DNA of 64,000 bases from Chondrosia reniformis (taxonomy: Eukaryota > Porifera > Demospongiae > Chondrillida > Chondrillidae): assembly GCA_947172415.1 (NCBI GenBank), contig OX359199.1:4800001-4864000 (forward strand). The letters are read 5' to 3'. How positions within the stretch are numbered: position 1 is the first letter of the stretch; every line of letters begins with the position of its first letter. Below are positions 43,712 to 56,186 of the stretch, piece after piece. Both the position numbers and the translations under genes were made by a program. The notes beneath the pieces were generated by a model. The model was not told the origin of the DNA and did no database searches. It saw nothing but the letters and a program-made list of their open reading frames with translations.

Positions 43712-44615
43712 GTACAAGTTACAATATACTAAGGTAATCTAATCTAATATAATATAATATAATATAAATAAATAAATAATATAAATAATTCATATGGCTC
43801 CAGGAAAGGACTTAGAAACAAAATGGGCATATTATCATAAAGATTAGGGTATAAAACTCATTTTTAAATAAGGAATTTTTCATTTAGGTCTCCGTTTGGT
43901 AGAAAACCGAGGACAAAGTCTGCATATAAAATGCCATAGGACTATAGAAAAGCTATAGAAAATTTATATTGAAACCAAGTGTTATTTTAGTAAAAATGTT
44001 CAATTTGTCAGATAACTGTGAAACCGACATATATCATGGTACATGTATATGACAAACGTCTGGCGAAGTTTTGCTTAATTAATTAAATAAGCAAAATAAT
44101 CAAGATATACGTATATAAAGGCCTTGGCCTTTTATGTCCCTTGTGTACAAGTTACAAAATGGTCTCTAACCCTGTTGATTATGCCAATGCATGCAACCAA
44201 CCGTCGGTGTTCTTAGCTCCCTCACAAGGCAAATCAAATCTGCTGTGGTTATTAGCTGAGACCCCTTTAATACTGAAGCCTTTGTTGATATATGGCATGC
44301 AGATGCATCATCTTCAGTCTATACTAAGGTGTGGAAAGGTAATTGGTAGGCCATGTGTTCTACCTTGCAATTGGATGATCTGTATCAACTACTACTCTCT
44401 ATGCAGTAGTTGAGGATTTCAAAGCCTGCAACAGTACTAGTGTGACTAAAGTCTTGTACTGTTTAAAATACTGATTATCCAAGGGGTCACTTGGATCTCT
44501 TTAAATTTGTAACTTGCACTGCATGTGTAGCTAGTTCTTGATTGTAATTTTAATATTGTATAGTCACTTGGCCCTCATAAATTTGTAACTTGTAATATAT
44601 ATATATATATATATA
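43712..44615. mobile_element. About 0.9-kb insertion specific to duplicon unit 1
   Basis: Unit 2 passes directly from GGACCCTATATATA to the TCCCAGTTAAATG sequence, whereas unit 1 has about 900 bp between them. The insertion is flanked by short inverted words (ACAAGTTACAA on the left, TTGTAACTTGT on the right). It includes the short frame at 44159. Confidence 0.6.
44159..44413 (+). CDS. Short frame with upstream TATA box, 84 aa, unknown
   Basis: ATG at 44159 opens an 84-codon frame ending at TAG 44411-44413. A TATATAAAG box lies at 44112-44120, about 40 bp upstream, where a core promoter might be expected. The peptide starts MVSNPVDYANACNQPSVF and matches no family I know. It occurs only in the unit 1 insertion. 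It may be an exon of a mobile element (a possible donor GTAATT lies at 44339) or chance. Confidence 0.25.
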   Translation: MVSNPVDYANACNQPSVFLAPSQGKSNLLWLLAETPLILKPLLIYGMQMHHLQSILRCGKVIGRPCVLPCNWMICINYYSLCSS

Positions 44616-45245
44616 TCCCAGTTAAATGATCATTGTAGAAGTAGATATGTATATCAGAATGGCAGTGCTTGCAACAGTGAATAGTTGGTATTATACGTAT
44701 ATGGAGGAAGATGGCAGGACAATTCCTATAATGAATTGGCCAAATGACTATTTATTTGTAGAATGTATAATTAGTATATATGATAGAAACTATAACATAT
44801 ATACTTGGATATATATACATATATATACATATATATAGGATCGACCCAATTGTAAGTATATGTGCTGTGATTCATCCCGTTAAAAATGGTATCTACGTAT
44901 ATAGTAAATTTCTGATTCTTTTGGTCTAAGAAAAGCTTTGATCAAGGTTTAAACTGAATTTCTCTTCCTATGTGGATTCTGGTGGTTAGGAAGCAATGTA
45001 AGGTGAGGTTAGTATAGTCTATCGTTACCTTGTCTATATGTATCTTATTCCTTAGATGTGAGACAGATATTGAAAAGATTATGTATAAGAGATGATACTG
45101 AGGATTCCTATAATGAATTGACCAAAAGATTTTTTATTTGTATATAGCAGTATTATAGTATATATGACAGAAACTATAACATACATGTGCCATGTTTCTA
45201 TAGCTACTTTGGGCTAACTCCTGCAAAAAGTAGACACAGCACAGA

Positions 45246-45281
45246 TGGTGATGATGATGATGGTGATGATGATGATGATGG
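45246..45281. repeat. GAT trinucleotide microsatellite, unit 1
   Basis: Interrupted GAT/GGT run; the same tract is in unit 2 at 54430-54465 with the same interruption. Confidence 0.9.
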
Positions 45282-46159
45282 AAAAAGTAATGAAATAAGA
45301 TAGTGATGTAATAAGGTCAGCCATATAGAAATGGCATACTGAAAGTTAATAGCCATACACATCACTTCTATATTTGGGTGCATTATGGAAGTATAGGGAT
45401 GATTGTCCAAAATGGCCCCAATTTTGTACCTTCAGAACTAAACCTGCTTCATGTAGAGTAAGCTGGTCAAATAGCCAACCCAGGTTCAATGAATTAGAGT
45501 GTGTTAAAATGAATCTAAGGGGCGACAGACAAGACTCCGTAATTCAATGAGCAGCATATATGGCTTGGCCTAGGTCACTATACAAAACATCATTAATATT
45601 ACTGTAATGGAGGCCATATATAACAAAAGCACCATAATGGCACAGGAGTAGGAAAAGCACCTACTTGCATGGGCTTCTAATTTAGGATTGCCTATACATT
45701 CCCAATATTATACGATAGTATCAGAAATTAATGACGATTTAGAATTGTATTGGCCTGTATGATTTGGCGCTAGTTCATTTGGAAAAAATGAGAATTCACC
45801 TATAACCACATGCTTTTTACAAAATTAGAAAATAGTAGAGCATCTAAACATGTTTTGACAATTAATAAGAAGAGCTTTATGTAAATGACTGCATACTTTT
45901 TAGGTGGAACAAGGCATTGATAAATTCTGGGTACGTAGTTTCATGTCAATATAAATTTGTTTCACAAACACAGTTGTTCCAATTAGCATCAGAGTAAAGA
46001 ATACACCATGAACATACCATACAAAATGATTACTATCAGGAATTATTAAACCAATCTGTTCAAGTAGCTACATAGGAAGAATTCCTTTATAATCACAAAC
46101 AGATTAAATGGTACAAGAATGTCACACCGGACCAGAAGAATGTGTTCAAAACTGGAACA

Positions 46160-46979
46160 TGGTTGATGTGATTCTGAAAGGTGTATTTGATTTCACCTGC
46201 ATGTAATATTAGGTAGGATCCAAATGCCAGTGTAGTGATAAAGAAGTATAATACTCCCATTGGAGATGCATCATGAACCCAAAATGTGTTTGTAAATCAA
46301 GCGTCATTTCCAAGCAAACCAGGAGCTCCAATACTAACAGGTTCACTGTTTCCCTTACTCCAAAGATTACCTGAGTGTAAGGAGAACCTCTTCATTGCTG
46401 CTACTTGTAACTGTATATTTGGGAAACAAAACAACATCAAAATTTCTAAAATTCTTTGGAAATGTTTCATACGTACATGTCTGTGAATGCTGACGCCAAA
46501 TTTCAGCATCATATAGGGTAATGCCTCCAAAGTCAAGTGGAACATGTACAGTTTTTGATTTAAAAGGTGTGCGGATGCACACTGCTGGACTACTTATATC
46601 AAATGGAGATTCCTTTCCTGTTGCCAGTCTCCAAGTTACAACAGGCAGAAACAGTCCAATCTCCTTCATAACTTAAGTTGAGGACAATTTTAGGGCTGGC
46701 ATAGTAGTCCAAAGAATCAGGATGACATCAGTCTCATTTTGGAGCCTCAGTTCTGTATCCCAGGGATACCAACCTGTATCACATTGATTTGGGAAGGTAC
46801 CATTAAACTGGCAGTCTGAAATAGTAGATAAAGACCACTTCAGCAGGTCTCCCCATATTGACAGGATAAAAGGCCAGTTTCAACTGCTCTATATTTTCTG
46901 GGATTGACATTATTTTTTGAATAAGGCTTTTAGCTCTTATAGTTGCTATCAACAAACTGAAGAAGATCCAAAGAAGCAT
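46160..46979 (-). pseudogene. Membrane-protein-like frame, copy 1 (probably disabled)
   Basis: ATG at 46979 opens a signal-peptide-like start (MLLWIFFSLLIATIRA). After a TTTCAG acceptor-like site a second frame opens with CQFNGTFPNQCDTGWYPWDT and runs on to a region with WRL and DFGGITLYDAEIWRQ. Further downstream (46160-46260) is a hydrophobic segment (MGVLYFFITTLAFGS) and a second one. The frame is broken by TAA at 46673-46675, where copy 2 has CAA, and by TGA at 46296-46298, which copy 3 lacks. I could not assemble phase-consistent exons and do not recognise the family. It could be a pseudogene or a gene whose exons I mis-join. Confidence 0.35.
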
Positions 46980-48106
46980 AGATTTTCCTATGAAGACTCA
47001 CTGTATAGTATATACATGTATACAGTAAGTGAATTCCCTGTTGCTATAGAATATAGATCCTTTACATTTTGAATATCTACATTATTTAGCTATAAACTAG
47101 AATTTAAATAGTTCTATTTATGCACTACTTTCTATTTATTCATTGTGGCGCCAAAGGCATATTTTGGTCTTTTAGACTAGCTAATTTCAAAGGATTTCCC
47201 TAACTTAAAGTATTAGACTTGCTGTATATACGTAATAATTCACAGAATAATTATAATAAACAGTGCTTGTTGCTTATATTCAGATTCAAAGGGGAAATTT
47301 AAAGCTTTTAATTCTCTGCTTTCCGTTTTACTTTGTAAAGAATCCTACATACTTCAAAAATATTAATTTTTTGAAGCCAGTGATAACTATATAGTATTTT
47401 TATGCATATATATTTATTGTCTTGCAGACTTCCACTCTCCCAAAAGGTGGCTCTAATCACTCCCTACCAAATCAATATTGATCTGACAGCATTATATATA
47501 GCGAAGACAATTATTCAATCGATGAATGATAATAACGTAGACAATAAATGATTATTGGTTATATTGAATTAATCTGGTTTGGCAAGTCTATATAAATGGT
47601 TAATGATATATGTTTTCCTGAAGCTTGCTCAGGTTCCGGTCCATGCAATCCAAGAAATCTGCACATATGTATATAAAATTAACAGGTAAACAAATCTTAT
47701 TGATAAATATTAACAAATAGATACAGTTTTCTCTGGTGTTCTCTGACAGTGATAACAATTGTACACATGAATGTGTGTATACGCAATGCATGTACAGTAC
47801 TGTACATAACTCCTTAAAAGATAATGCATACATACCAAATGCTAAAATACTAAATAGATTTGAAAGAATTTCAGGATTTTTAGTTTTAAATGATGAACAT
47901 GTATATATTAAGTTAAGTTTTGCAATGGAGAACCTTTTAAATCTAATTAAATACCAAATACGAAAAGAATCTACGTATATATACAGATAGATAGATAGAC
48001 AAATATAGATAGAGCTATAGATACATATAGATATAGAGATAGAGTATGATATATAATCATAAATAATTAGAGCTTCACCTATTGCTTAATTCACATGATT
48101 GTGCAA

Positions 48107-51100
48107 TCATGCTTCTGAAGTAAAATTCCCGTGGCCATGTTCCCCTATAGAAGAGCCAATACAAGTGTATTATTACTATATCAGTAAGGATGCACATGAA
48201 CAAGAGGTGGTGCCCCCATTGGTCACAAATCATACATACGTACACATATACATATACACCACTCAAGCCTCCATAGGATATATGACATATACTGACATGG
48301 CCGACCATCTCTTTGAGTGGCTAAGGGTAGACTAGTACTCTGGTTCCCAACAAGTGAGTTTTGGCTTCACCTATTTACTCATTGCACTCCTCAGGAGACA
48401 TGAGTGGGTGGTGTAACATCCATAGTCATGTAAATGATGAGGATAGTATACGTATATCAAGCTATCCTTTAAGGACTATATATATACGTAAACCATTTAT
48501 ATATACAGTTCCATGATCAACTCACCACATTCCCCTTGACACTCTTCCACTGTCATAAAGTTGTTCTTGTTTCCTCCACATCCCCCATATATAAAACGCT
48601 CACATTCACCACTTGTAACATTGTAGTGAAATCTGGGCATGTAAGCCAAGCAAAGTCCTGACTTTGGAGGTAGGCTACAAATATCTGCAGCTGTATTGAT
48701 AAGAAAACAGAATCTCTATCTTTCGAAAAAATCATACTAGAGGTTCTACAGCTACTCACCGCATTCATTTTGACACTCTTCCAGTGTCTGAAAGTTATTC
48801 CTGTTTCCTCTACATCCTCCATAGATAAAATGCTCACACTCACCACTCTTAGCATTGTAGTAAAATCTGTGAAAACTAGCATCGCAAGGACCTGGGTCTC
48901 GAGGCTGGTTACAAGTATCTATATATGTACACATGCAAAAGTCCATAAACCAAATCTTTTAAAGTTTGTTTTTTATTTATATTTTGTTTGTATATTATTA
49001 ATTTTATAAAGGTCAATTCGTTAAAGATACACATTGGCAAGAGCTCAAGGCACCCCACCCCATTCACGGAATTGATTTGGTCATTAGTTATTGACTTATA
49101 GATGCCAAGGATTCACAGAAGATCAAGATAAAGAAAAAGACAAAGACTCCCAGGATCACTGATGAAGGGTGGAATTCCCAGAAACGGCTGTCTGACCCAG
49201 TGGAGAAGAAGATGAAAGAAGGGAAAAGAAGGAAGAAAAGACTCCTGTATCTTCATCCAAAGCTCTCTTCAGGTTTAGTTCCCCTATAGGCTCTTTTACA
49301 GAATAGGTATAGCATGTAGGAAAATGGTATCTCAGATTTTTCATGCATGCATAGTTATATTGCCAGTTTACATGTACATACATACGTACATGTACATACA
49401 GTTTACACCATATATATGATCTGCTTATAAGAGACTATACATTTAATGTCGGTAGAGCCTGCACTAAGTAGGCTTATAATATTTCAAGGATGGACAAACT
49501 TCTGATGCAATCAAGTATAATGGATTATCAGAGAGCCAGAGTATCTAAGTATACTGTATAGAAATATATAAAACATTTAAAAAGTATAGGGATGGTAGTG
49601 CTGCTAGAAAAAGTAACAAAAGAAGATCATTTGGTAAGCCAAATCATATGGCAACTTGAATGAAATTTAACCTTATACATATCACTTTGAATTCTATGTG
49701 GTTGGGCACATCATCCTTACTTTGGCTGTATATACAGTATATCATGATGTGCACAAACATATGGAAGTGCATGGTTAAGTCACTCTAGTAAATTTCATTT
49801 TGTAACTTCTGCTTGGTTAGGATTACCACATGATCCCTGTCTTGTTTGTTATTTTTTCTAGATGTGGCATGGTTGCAGCACTGCCATCCCTATATGTATT
49901 TCTAACCTCTTATGGATGATTTCATTTAACTATTTTAACCTAAATTTTAAGGACAAATAAGACAGCACTTTATTCATGATTAGCTAGCTCACCACATTCC
50001 TCTTCACACTCCTCCTTTGTCCGAAAATTGTTAGCATTTCCTTGGCATCCTCCATATATAAAAGTCTCACACTCCCCAGTCTCAATATTGTGGTAATATC
50101 TAGGGATTTGGGCCCTACAAGGACCTGTTTTAGGAGGTAGGCTACAAGCATAACCAACCTCCCCTACAGAAAAAGGTTCTTTGAGATACTTGTCCAGTAT
50201 GAGATATATACTCATGCAGGTCATTATTATGTATTATACGTACATTATACGTATATTGCCACTATAAGCCAATCTATATACACATAATAGCCATATACGT
50301 ATACACGTACATACACATACGTATATAGATTATTCAATTGTCATTTTTATGTATTCCTGTATATGTATATATATGTACCAATCTATATAATCAAAGCATG
50401 CTTAAAGGTACAATTATATTTGTGTGTATATGAAATAAGTTTTAAGGGGACATAAATCAGCACATTCATGTTTAACTTACAACATTCTTTTTCGCACTCT
50501 TCCACTGTCTGAAAGTTGTTAGTATTTCCTAGGCATCCTCCATATATAAAACGCTCACACTCACCACTTACAGGATTGTAATAAAGTCTGGGTACCTTTG
50601 CCCTGCAAGGACCTGTTTCTGGAGGTAGTCTACAAGTACCCCAACTCTCTAAACCTTCCTCTACAGGATAATCAAAAAGATTTTAATATACCAAGAGGTC
50701 CAAGAGGCCCATTGGTCTATATTATAAATGTATTGCCATGTATATGTAATACATACACATGCAATATACATATGTATATAACCAGATATACATCAGTTTA
50801 ATTATAAGCATTTGTAACACTTGCTTAAGGAGGATATACGTAATATACGTAGTATACACTTGAATAATAATATATCAAACTAAATTTTGAGAACAAATCA
50901 ACCAACTCTTCATTGGTTCGTGGTTAACTCACCACACGTCATTTTACATTCTGCCAATGTCTCAAAGTTATTCTGGGTACCTCTACATCCTCCATATATA
51001 AAAAACTCACACATACCACTGGTAGAATTGTAGAAATATCTGGGAAAAGAAGCCAAACATGTTATTGGTCCGATCCATGGAGGTAGGCTACAAATAGCTG

Positions 51101-51955
51101 AACCTATACAGATATGAAACAGATCTTTAATATCTGTGAAACCTTCAAGGACCTTTACAGGTAGTATGTAGTTCACTGACCACACTCCTTTTGACAGTCT
51201 TCCAGTGTCTGAAAGTTGTTCTTGTTTCCTCTGCATCCCCCATATGTGAAAGTCTCACACTCACCACTCATAGCATTGTAGTAAAATCTGGGAATGCGTG
51301 CCACACAAGGACCTGTTTCTGGAGGTAGGCTACAAGTATCTACATGTGCAAAGATTAATTGATAAATCAAATCATTTTTTATATACAATTTTATTTATCT
51401 AAGAGATTAGTTTCTATACATCTTTGCATGAATAATCAAAAATATTTTAAAACAACTATGTATATATCTTGCAGTAAGGCTTCTTTTCTTCCTTTCTTTA
51501 TTTTAATTGTTGTTGGAATTCCACCCTTTCTCAGTGCATGACCCAGAGAATTGTGCATGGTTATAAGTATATATAAATACCATGCAGGTCACAGCACTTA
51601 ACAGTGTTAATTGATTGTATATTTTACAGATACATACAGTTACGTAAGTCAATACCCTGTAAAGGTTTCACTTCTAATGAAGAATAAAACATTAAGAAAT
51701 CTGCACAATTATATAAGGTATATTGTTCTCTCTATAATTAATGTCAAGGAAATATACTAATAGAATAGACTATATATGTATTTTCCCCTTATAATAATAA
51801 TATCTAAGTATATTGAAGCAAACAATGAATTGTGAATGTATATATAGCTGTCACAACAACAGATACGTACGTTGCCCATCCACTGCTGTAGTAAGATTGA
51901 TCATGACCATTTGGATGGCCAGGATGGTAAGGATCAAAGTTATAGCACCCTTCAT
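48107..51955 (-). CDS. Secreted six-domain Kunitz protease inhibitor, copy 2 (about 375 aa)
   Basis: Exons: 51871-51955 (signal peptide identical to copy 1), 51181-51339, 50933-51103, 50481-50660, 49993-50163, 48918-48760 (written 48760-48918), 48526-48690 and tail 48107-48144. All keep phase 1. All 36 cysteines are present. P1 residues are V, L, R, R, D, L. Two differ in kind from copy 1: Val in domain 1 and Asp in domain 5, whose loop reads GPCDASFHR. The domain 3 exon ends TGT-T before a GTAAGT donor, where the other copies end TGT-G, so the junction codon becomes Trp rather than Gly. The domain 4 linker is three residues shorter than in copy 1. The reading frame is intact throughout. Confidence 0.9.
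49106..49341. mobile_element. SINE-like insertion in unit 2
   Basis: About 236 bp present here and in unit 3 (58313-58549) but absent from unit 1, where TATAGATGC joins directly to ATGCATAG (39363-39377). Flanking GATGC and CATGC words may be remnants of a short target-site duplication. Fragments of the family occur at 8005, 18328 and 35055. Confidence 0.75.
49586..49895. mobile_element. MITE-like element in unit 2
   Basis: Same element as 39468-39721. Here the inverted repeat extends further out: a TATAGGGATGGTAGTGCTGC flank on the left pairs with GCAGCACTGCCATCCCTATA on the right, so the full element is about 310 bp. Confidence 0.8.
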
Positions 51956-53559
51956 TGCTGTATGATATGCCTCAGGCTGAACATATGTCCGAACAAAGGT
52001 GACAAAGTAGGAGCCAAATCTTTGTTTTTATATACATTCTGCAGATCACTTGCTGTTCCAAGACTGGTACTGCCTGTAGCTGGAATGAGGAAGTATTCTA
52101 TATTGATATCCATTAGTGATTATATGGATAACTGTATAGCTGTATAACTTATCAATTACACATAATATGGATTGTCCATGATATATGTACGTATATATAC
52201 ATTGATTGTTAAATTATACATTTTTGAGTTCTCCTGTAATTAATAACATTTTCTCCGATGTCATCTGCATATATATGCATGACAATTTGATACATGCACA
52301 CACAAATATACATATATAGCAATTGGTATACATTTGCTGTATCTTGTATGCTGTATCTTGGATGGGTATATATATATGGTGATCATTCCATGATTGCCAT
52401 ACAGAACTTCAACCTTATCCTTAATACTTATTTGTTCATCTCCCACACTTCCTGGATCATATATATTAGCCGTATCTGTAGCTATTCATCTAAATATCTG
52501 ACTATATATAATATATTTAGACATAGAATATGCAGTAAGGTATGAATTATGCTATCATTATAATATGTGTGGATGTACATGGTGGTGTATGTAATGTTAA
52601 ATTCTGATATACGTACAGAGGTTATATATATATATGGAGAAGCTTTTAAATGCCAAAAGGAATTGTTCTATATAGTAGGTGCATCAAGAGATTTATTACA
52701 CTTTCATATCTTGCAACTCTTAAAATCTTTTCTATATCTGGCTCACATCTAAGGAATAAGACAAGGTAACGATAGACTATACTCACCGCACCTTACATTG
52801 CTTCCTAACCACTAGAATCCACGTAGGAAGAGAAATTCAGTTAACAACCTTGATCAAACCTTTCTTAAGACAATTAATACCAAAATCACTAATATTACAA
52901 TTTAAATGAAGGCACAAATACACATCACACGTATATATATGTACAATATCAAGTTTTGCTTAACCGAATGAATTATGGCACATAATACTAGGGTAATATA
53001 ATATGTACATGGAATACAAATTAAATAGAAACAGTTCAAAATGATAATTGTAGAAGTAGGAGTGCTTGCAACAGTGACTAGTTAATAAAGTACATCTGCA
53101 AAAAGTAAAGAACCAATATAAGCCTAACCATACAGAAAATGCATACTGAAATTTACTTCTATTTGGGTACATGCTTAATTGCTTCATGTAGCTAGAGTGC
53201 ATTCAAATTTAGGAGTGTTTATATATACGTATTCCTTAGTTTAAGAAAATTAATCACAATTTGTTATATGCCTGTATAATTTTGGATGCTGTCACTAATT
53301 CATTTGAAGAAAAATGGAATTGGGCCCACAGCTGTTTAGCTAATTTACATAAGTAGTAGAGCATCAAAACAGTTTTTGACATTTAGAAAGGTGTGTGTAT
53401 ATTAATAAATTCTATAGCAGACAGTTACATGAATAACAATGTATATATATATGTGTATTTACTTTGCTATATTTATCTGACCATACATACATACATTTTT
53501 ATGTAACCATAATGTAATAAGGTATAAATTAAGTAATAATAGCAGTCATGCAGTCTCCT

Positions 53560-54290
53560 CAGCATCAAACTTATATACAATCTTTTCAATATCTGTCTCA
53601 CATCTAAGGAATAAGATACATATAGACAAGGTAACGATAGACTATACTAACCTCACCTTACATTGCTTCCGAACCACTAGAATCTACGTAGGAAAAGAAA
53701 TGACCTTGATCAAAGCTTTTCTTAGATCAAAAGAATCAGAAATTTACTGAAAATATAGATACCACTTTTTAGCGGGATGAATCACAGCACATACTTACAA
53801 TTGGACCCTATATATATATATCCCAGTTAAATGATCATTGTAGAAGTAGATATGTATATCAGAATGGCGGTGCTTGCAACAGTGAATAGTTGGTATTATA
53901 CGTATATGGAGGAAGATGGCAGGACAATTCCTATAATGAATTGGCCAAATGACTATTTATTTGTAGAATGTATAATTAGTATGATAGAAACTATAACATA
54001 TATACTTGGATATATATACATATATATAGGATCGACCCAAGTATATGTGCTGTGATTCATCCCGTTAAAAATGGTATCTACGTATATAGTAAATTTCTGA
54101 TTCTTTTGGTCTAAGAAAAGCTTTGATCAAGGTTTAAACTGAATTTCTCTTCCTATGTGGATTCTGGTGGTTAGGAAGCAATGTAAGGTGAGGTTAGTAT
54201 AGTCTATCGTTACCTTGTCTATATGTATCTTATTCCTTAGATGTGAGACAGATATTGAAAAGATTATGTATAAGAGATGATACTGAGGAT
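53560..54290. mobile_element. Long inverted-repeat module, unit 2
   Basis: Left arm about 53560-53815, right arm about 54035-54290, loop of only about 210 bp. Arms match those of unit 1. The loop begins TCCCAGTTAAATGATCATTG and is in the same orientation as in unit 1. Confidence 0.75.
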
Positions 54291-55369
54291 TCCTATAATG
54301 AATTGACCAAAAGACTTTTTATTTGTATATAGCAGTATTATAGTATATATGACAGAAACTATAACATACATGTGCCATGTTTCTATAGCTACTTTGGGCT
54401 AACTCCTGCAAAAAGTAGACACAGCACAGATGGTGATGATGATGATGGTGATGATGATGATGATGGAAAAAGTAATGAAATAAGATAGTGATGTAATAAG
54501 GTCAGCCATATAGAAATGGCATACTGAAAGTTAATAGCCATACACATCACTTCTATATTTGGGTGCATTATGATAGTTGCATGAAGTATAGGGATGATTG
54601 TCCAAAATGGCCCCAATTTTATACCTTCAGAACTAAACCTGCTTCATGTAGAGCAAGCTGGTCAAATAGCCAACCCAGGTTCAATGAATTAGAGTGCGTT
54701 ATAATGAATCTAAGGGGCGACAGACAAGACTCGGTAATTCAATGAGCAGCATATATGGCTTGGCCTAGGTCACTATACAAAACATCATTATTATTATTGT
54801 AATGGAGGCCATATATAACAAAAGCACCATAGTGGCACAGGAGTAGGAAAAGCACCTACTTGCATGGGCTTCTAATTTAGGATTGCCTATGCATTCCCAA
54901 TATTATACGATAGTATCAGAAATTATTGATGATTTAGAATTGTATTGGCCTGTATGATTTGGCGCTAGTTCATTTGAAAAAATGAGAATTCACCTATAAC
55001 CCCATGCTTTTTACAAAATTAGAAAATAATAGAGCATCTAAACATGTTTTGACAATTAATAAGAAGAGCTTTATGTAAATGACTGCAAAACGTGTTAACT
55101 CCCATACTTTTTAGGTGGAACAAGGCATTGATAAATTCTGGGTACGTAGTTTCATGTCAATATAAATTTGTTTCACAAACACAGTTGTTCCAATTAGCAT
55201 CAGAGTAAAGAATACACCATGAACATACCATACAAAACGATTACTATCAGGAATTATTAAACCAATCTGTTCAAGTAGCTACATAGGAAGAATTCCTTTA
55301 TAATCACATACAGATTAAATGGCACAAGAATGTCACACCGGACCAGAAGAATGTGTTCAAAACTGGAAC

Positions 55370-56186
55370 ATGGTTGATGTGATTCTGAAAGGTGTATTTG
55401 ATTTCACCTGCATGTAATATTAGGTAGGATCCAAATGCCAGTGTAGTGATAAAGAAGTATAATACTCCCATTGGAGATGCATCATGAACCCAAAATGTGT
55501 TTTTAAATCAAGCGTCATTTCCAAGCAAACCAGGAGCTCCAATACTAACAGGTTCACTGTTTCCCTTACTCCAAAGATTACCTGAGTGTAAGGAGAACCT
55601 CTTCATTGCTGCTACTTGTAACTGTATATTTGGGAAACAAAACAACATCAAAATTTCTCAAATTCTTTGGAAATGTTTCATACATGTCTGTGAATGCTGA
55701 CGCCAAATTTCAGCATCATATAGGGTAATGCCTCCAAAGTCAAGTGGAACATGTACAGTTTTTGATTTAAAAGGTGTGCGGATGCACACTGCTGGACAGC
55801 TTATATCAAATGGAGATTCCTTTCCTGTTTCCAGTCTCCAAGTTACAACAGGTAGAAACAGTCCAATCTCCTTCATAACTTGAGTTGAGGACAAATTTAG
55901 GGTTGGCATAGTAGTCCAAAGAATCAGGAGGACATCAGTCTCATTTTGGAGCCTCCGTTCTGTATCCCAGGGATACCAACCTGTATCACATTGATTTGGG
56001 AAGGTACCATTAAACTGGCAGTCTGAAATAGTAGATAAAGACCACTTCAGCAGGTCTCCCCATATTGACAGGATAAAAGGCCAGTTTCAACTGCTCTATA
56101 TTTTCTGGGATTGACATTATTTCTTGAATAAGGCTATTAGCTCTTATAGTTGCTATCAACAAACTGAAGAAGATCCAAAGAAGCAT
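55370..56186 (-). pseudogene. Membrane-protein-like frame, copy 2 (coding status uncertain)
   Basis: Equivalent to copy 1, ATG at 56186. The middle frame is longer here because CAA (plus-strand TTG at 55880-55882) replaces the copy 1 TAA, giving a run through SSTQVMKEIGLFLPVVTWRL. The TGA at 55508-55510 before the hydrophobic segment is shared with copy 1. Near-identity of flanking non-coding DNA means conservation alone cannot show that it is translated. Confidence 0.35.

Larger units (their letters stand above)
43440..45105. mobile_element. Long inverted-repeat module, unit 1
   Basis: The left arm (about 43440-43700) and right arm (about 44845-45105) are reverse complements over some 250 bp, including TCTCACATCTAAGGAATAAG, GGTAACGATAGACTATACT, a CTTACATTGCTTCC block and a GGGATGAATCACAGCACATA end. 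A partial direct copy of the arm lies at 42545-42700. Foldback transposon or dead autonomous element are both possible. Confidence 0.75.
41710..45902. other. Unit 1 region upstream of the Kunitz gene
   Basis: Contains the Kunitz promoter, a TA dinucleotide run (42288-42324), module copies listed separately, an insertion specific to this unit and a GAT trinucleotide repeat (45246-45281). No gene with family support is visible apart from the short frame at 44159. Confidence 0.5.
37721..47385. repeat. Duplicon unit 1 (about 9.67 kb)
   Basis: First unit of a direct tandem array. The block beginning near ACTATATAG and the ATTGTCTTGCAGACTTCCAC marker at 37751 recurs at 47416 and 56640. It contains Kunitz gene 1, an inverted-repeat module, a roughly 0.9-kb insertion (43712-44615) not found in unit 2, and the membrane-protein-like frame copy 1. 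Confidence 0.93.
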
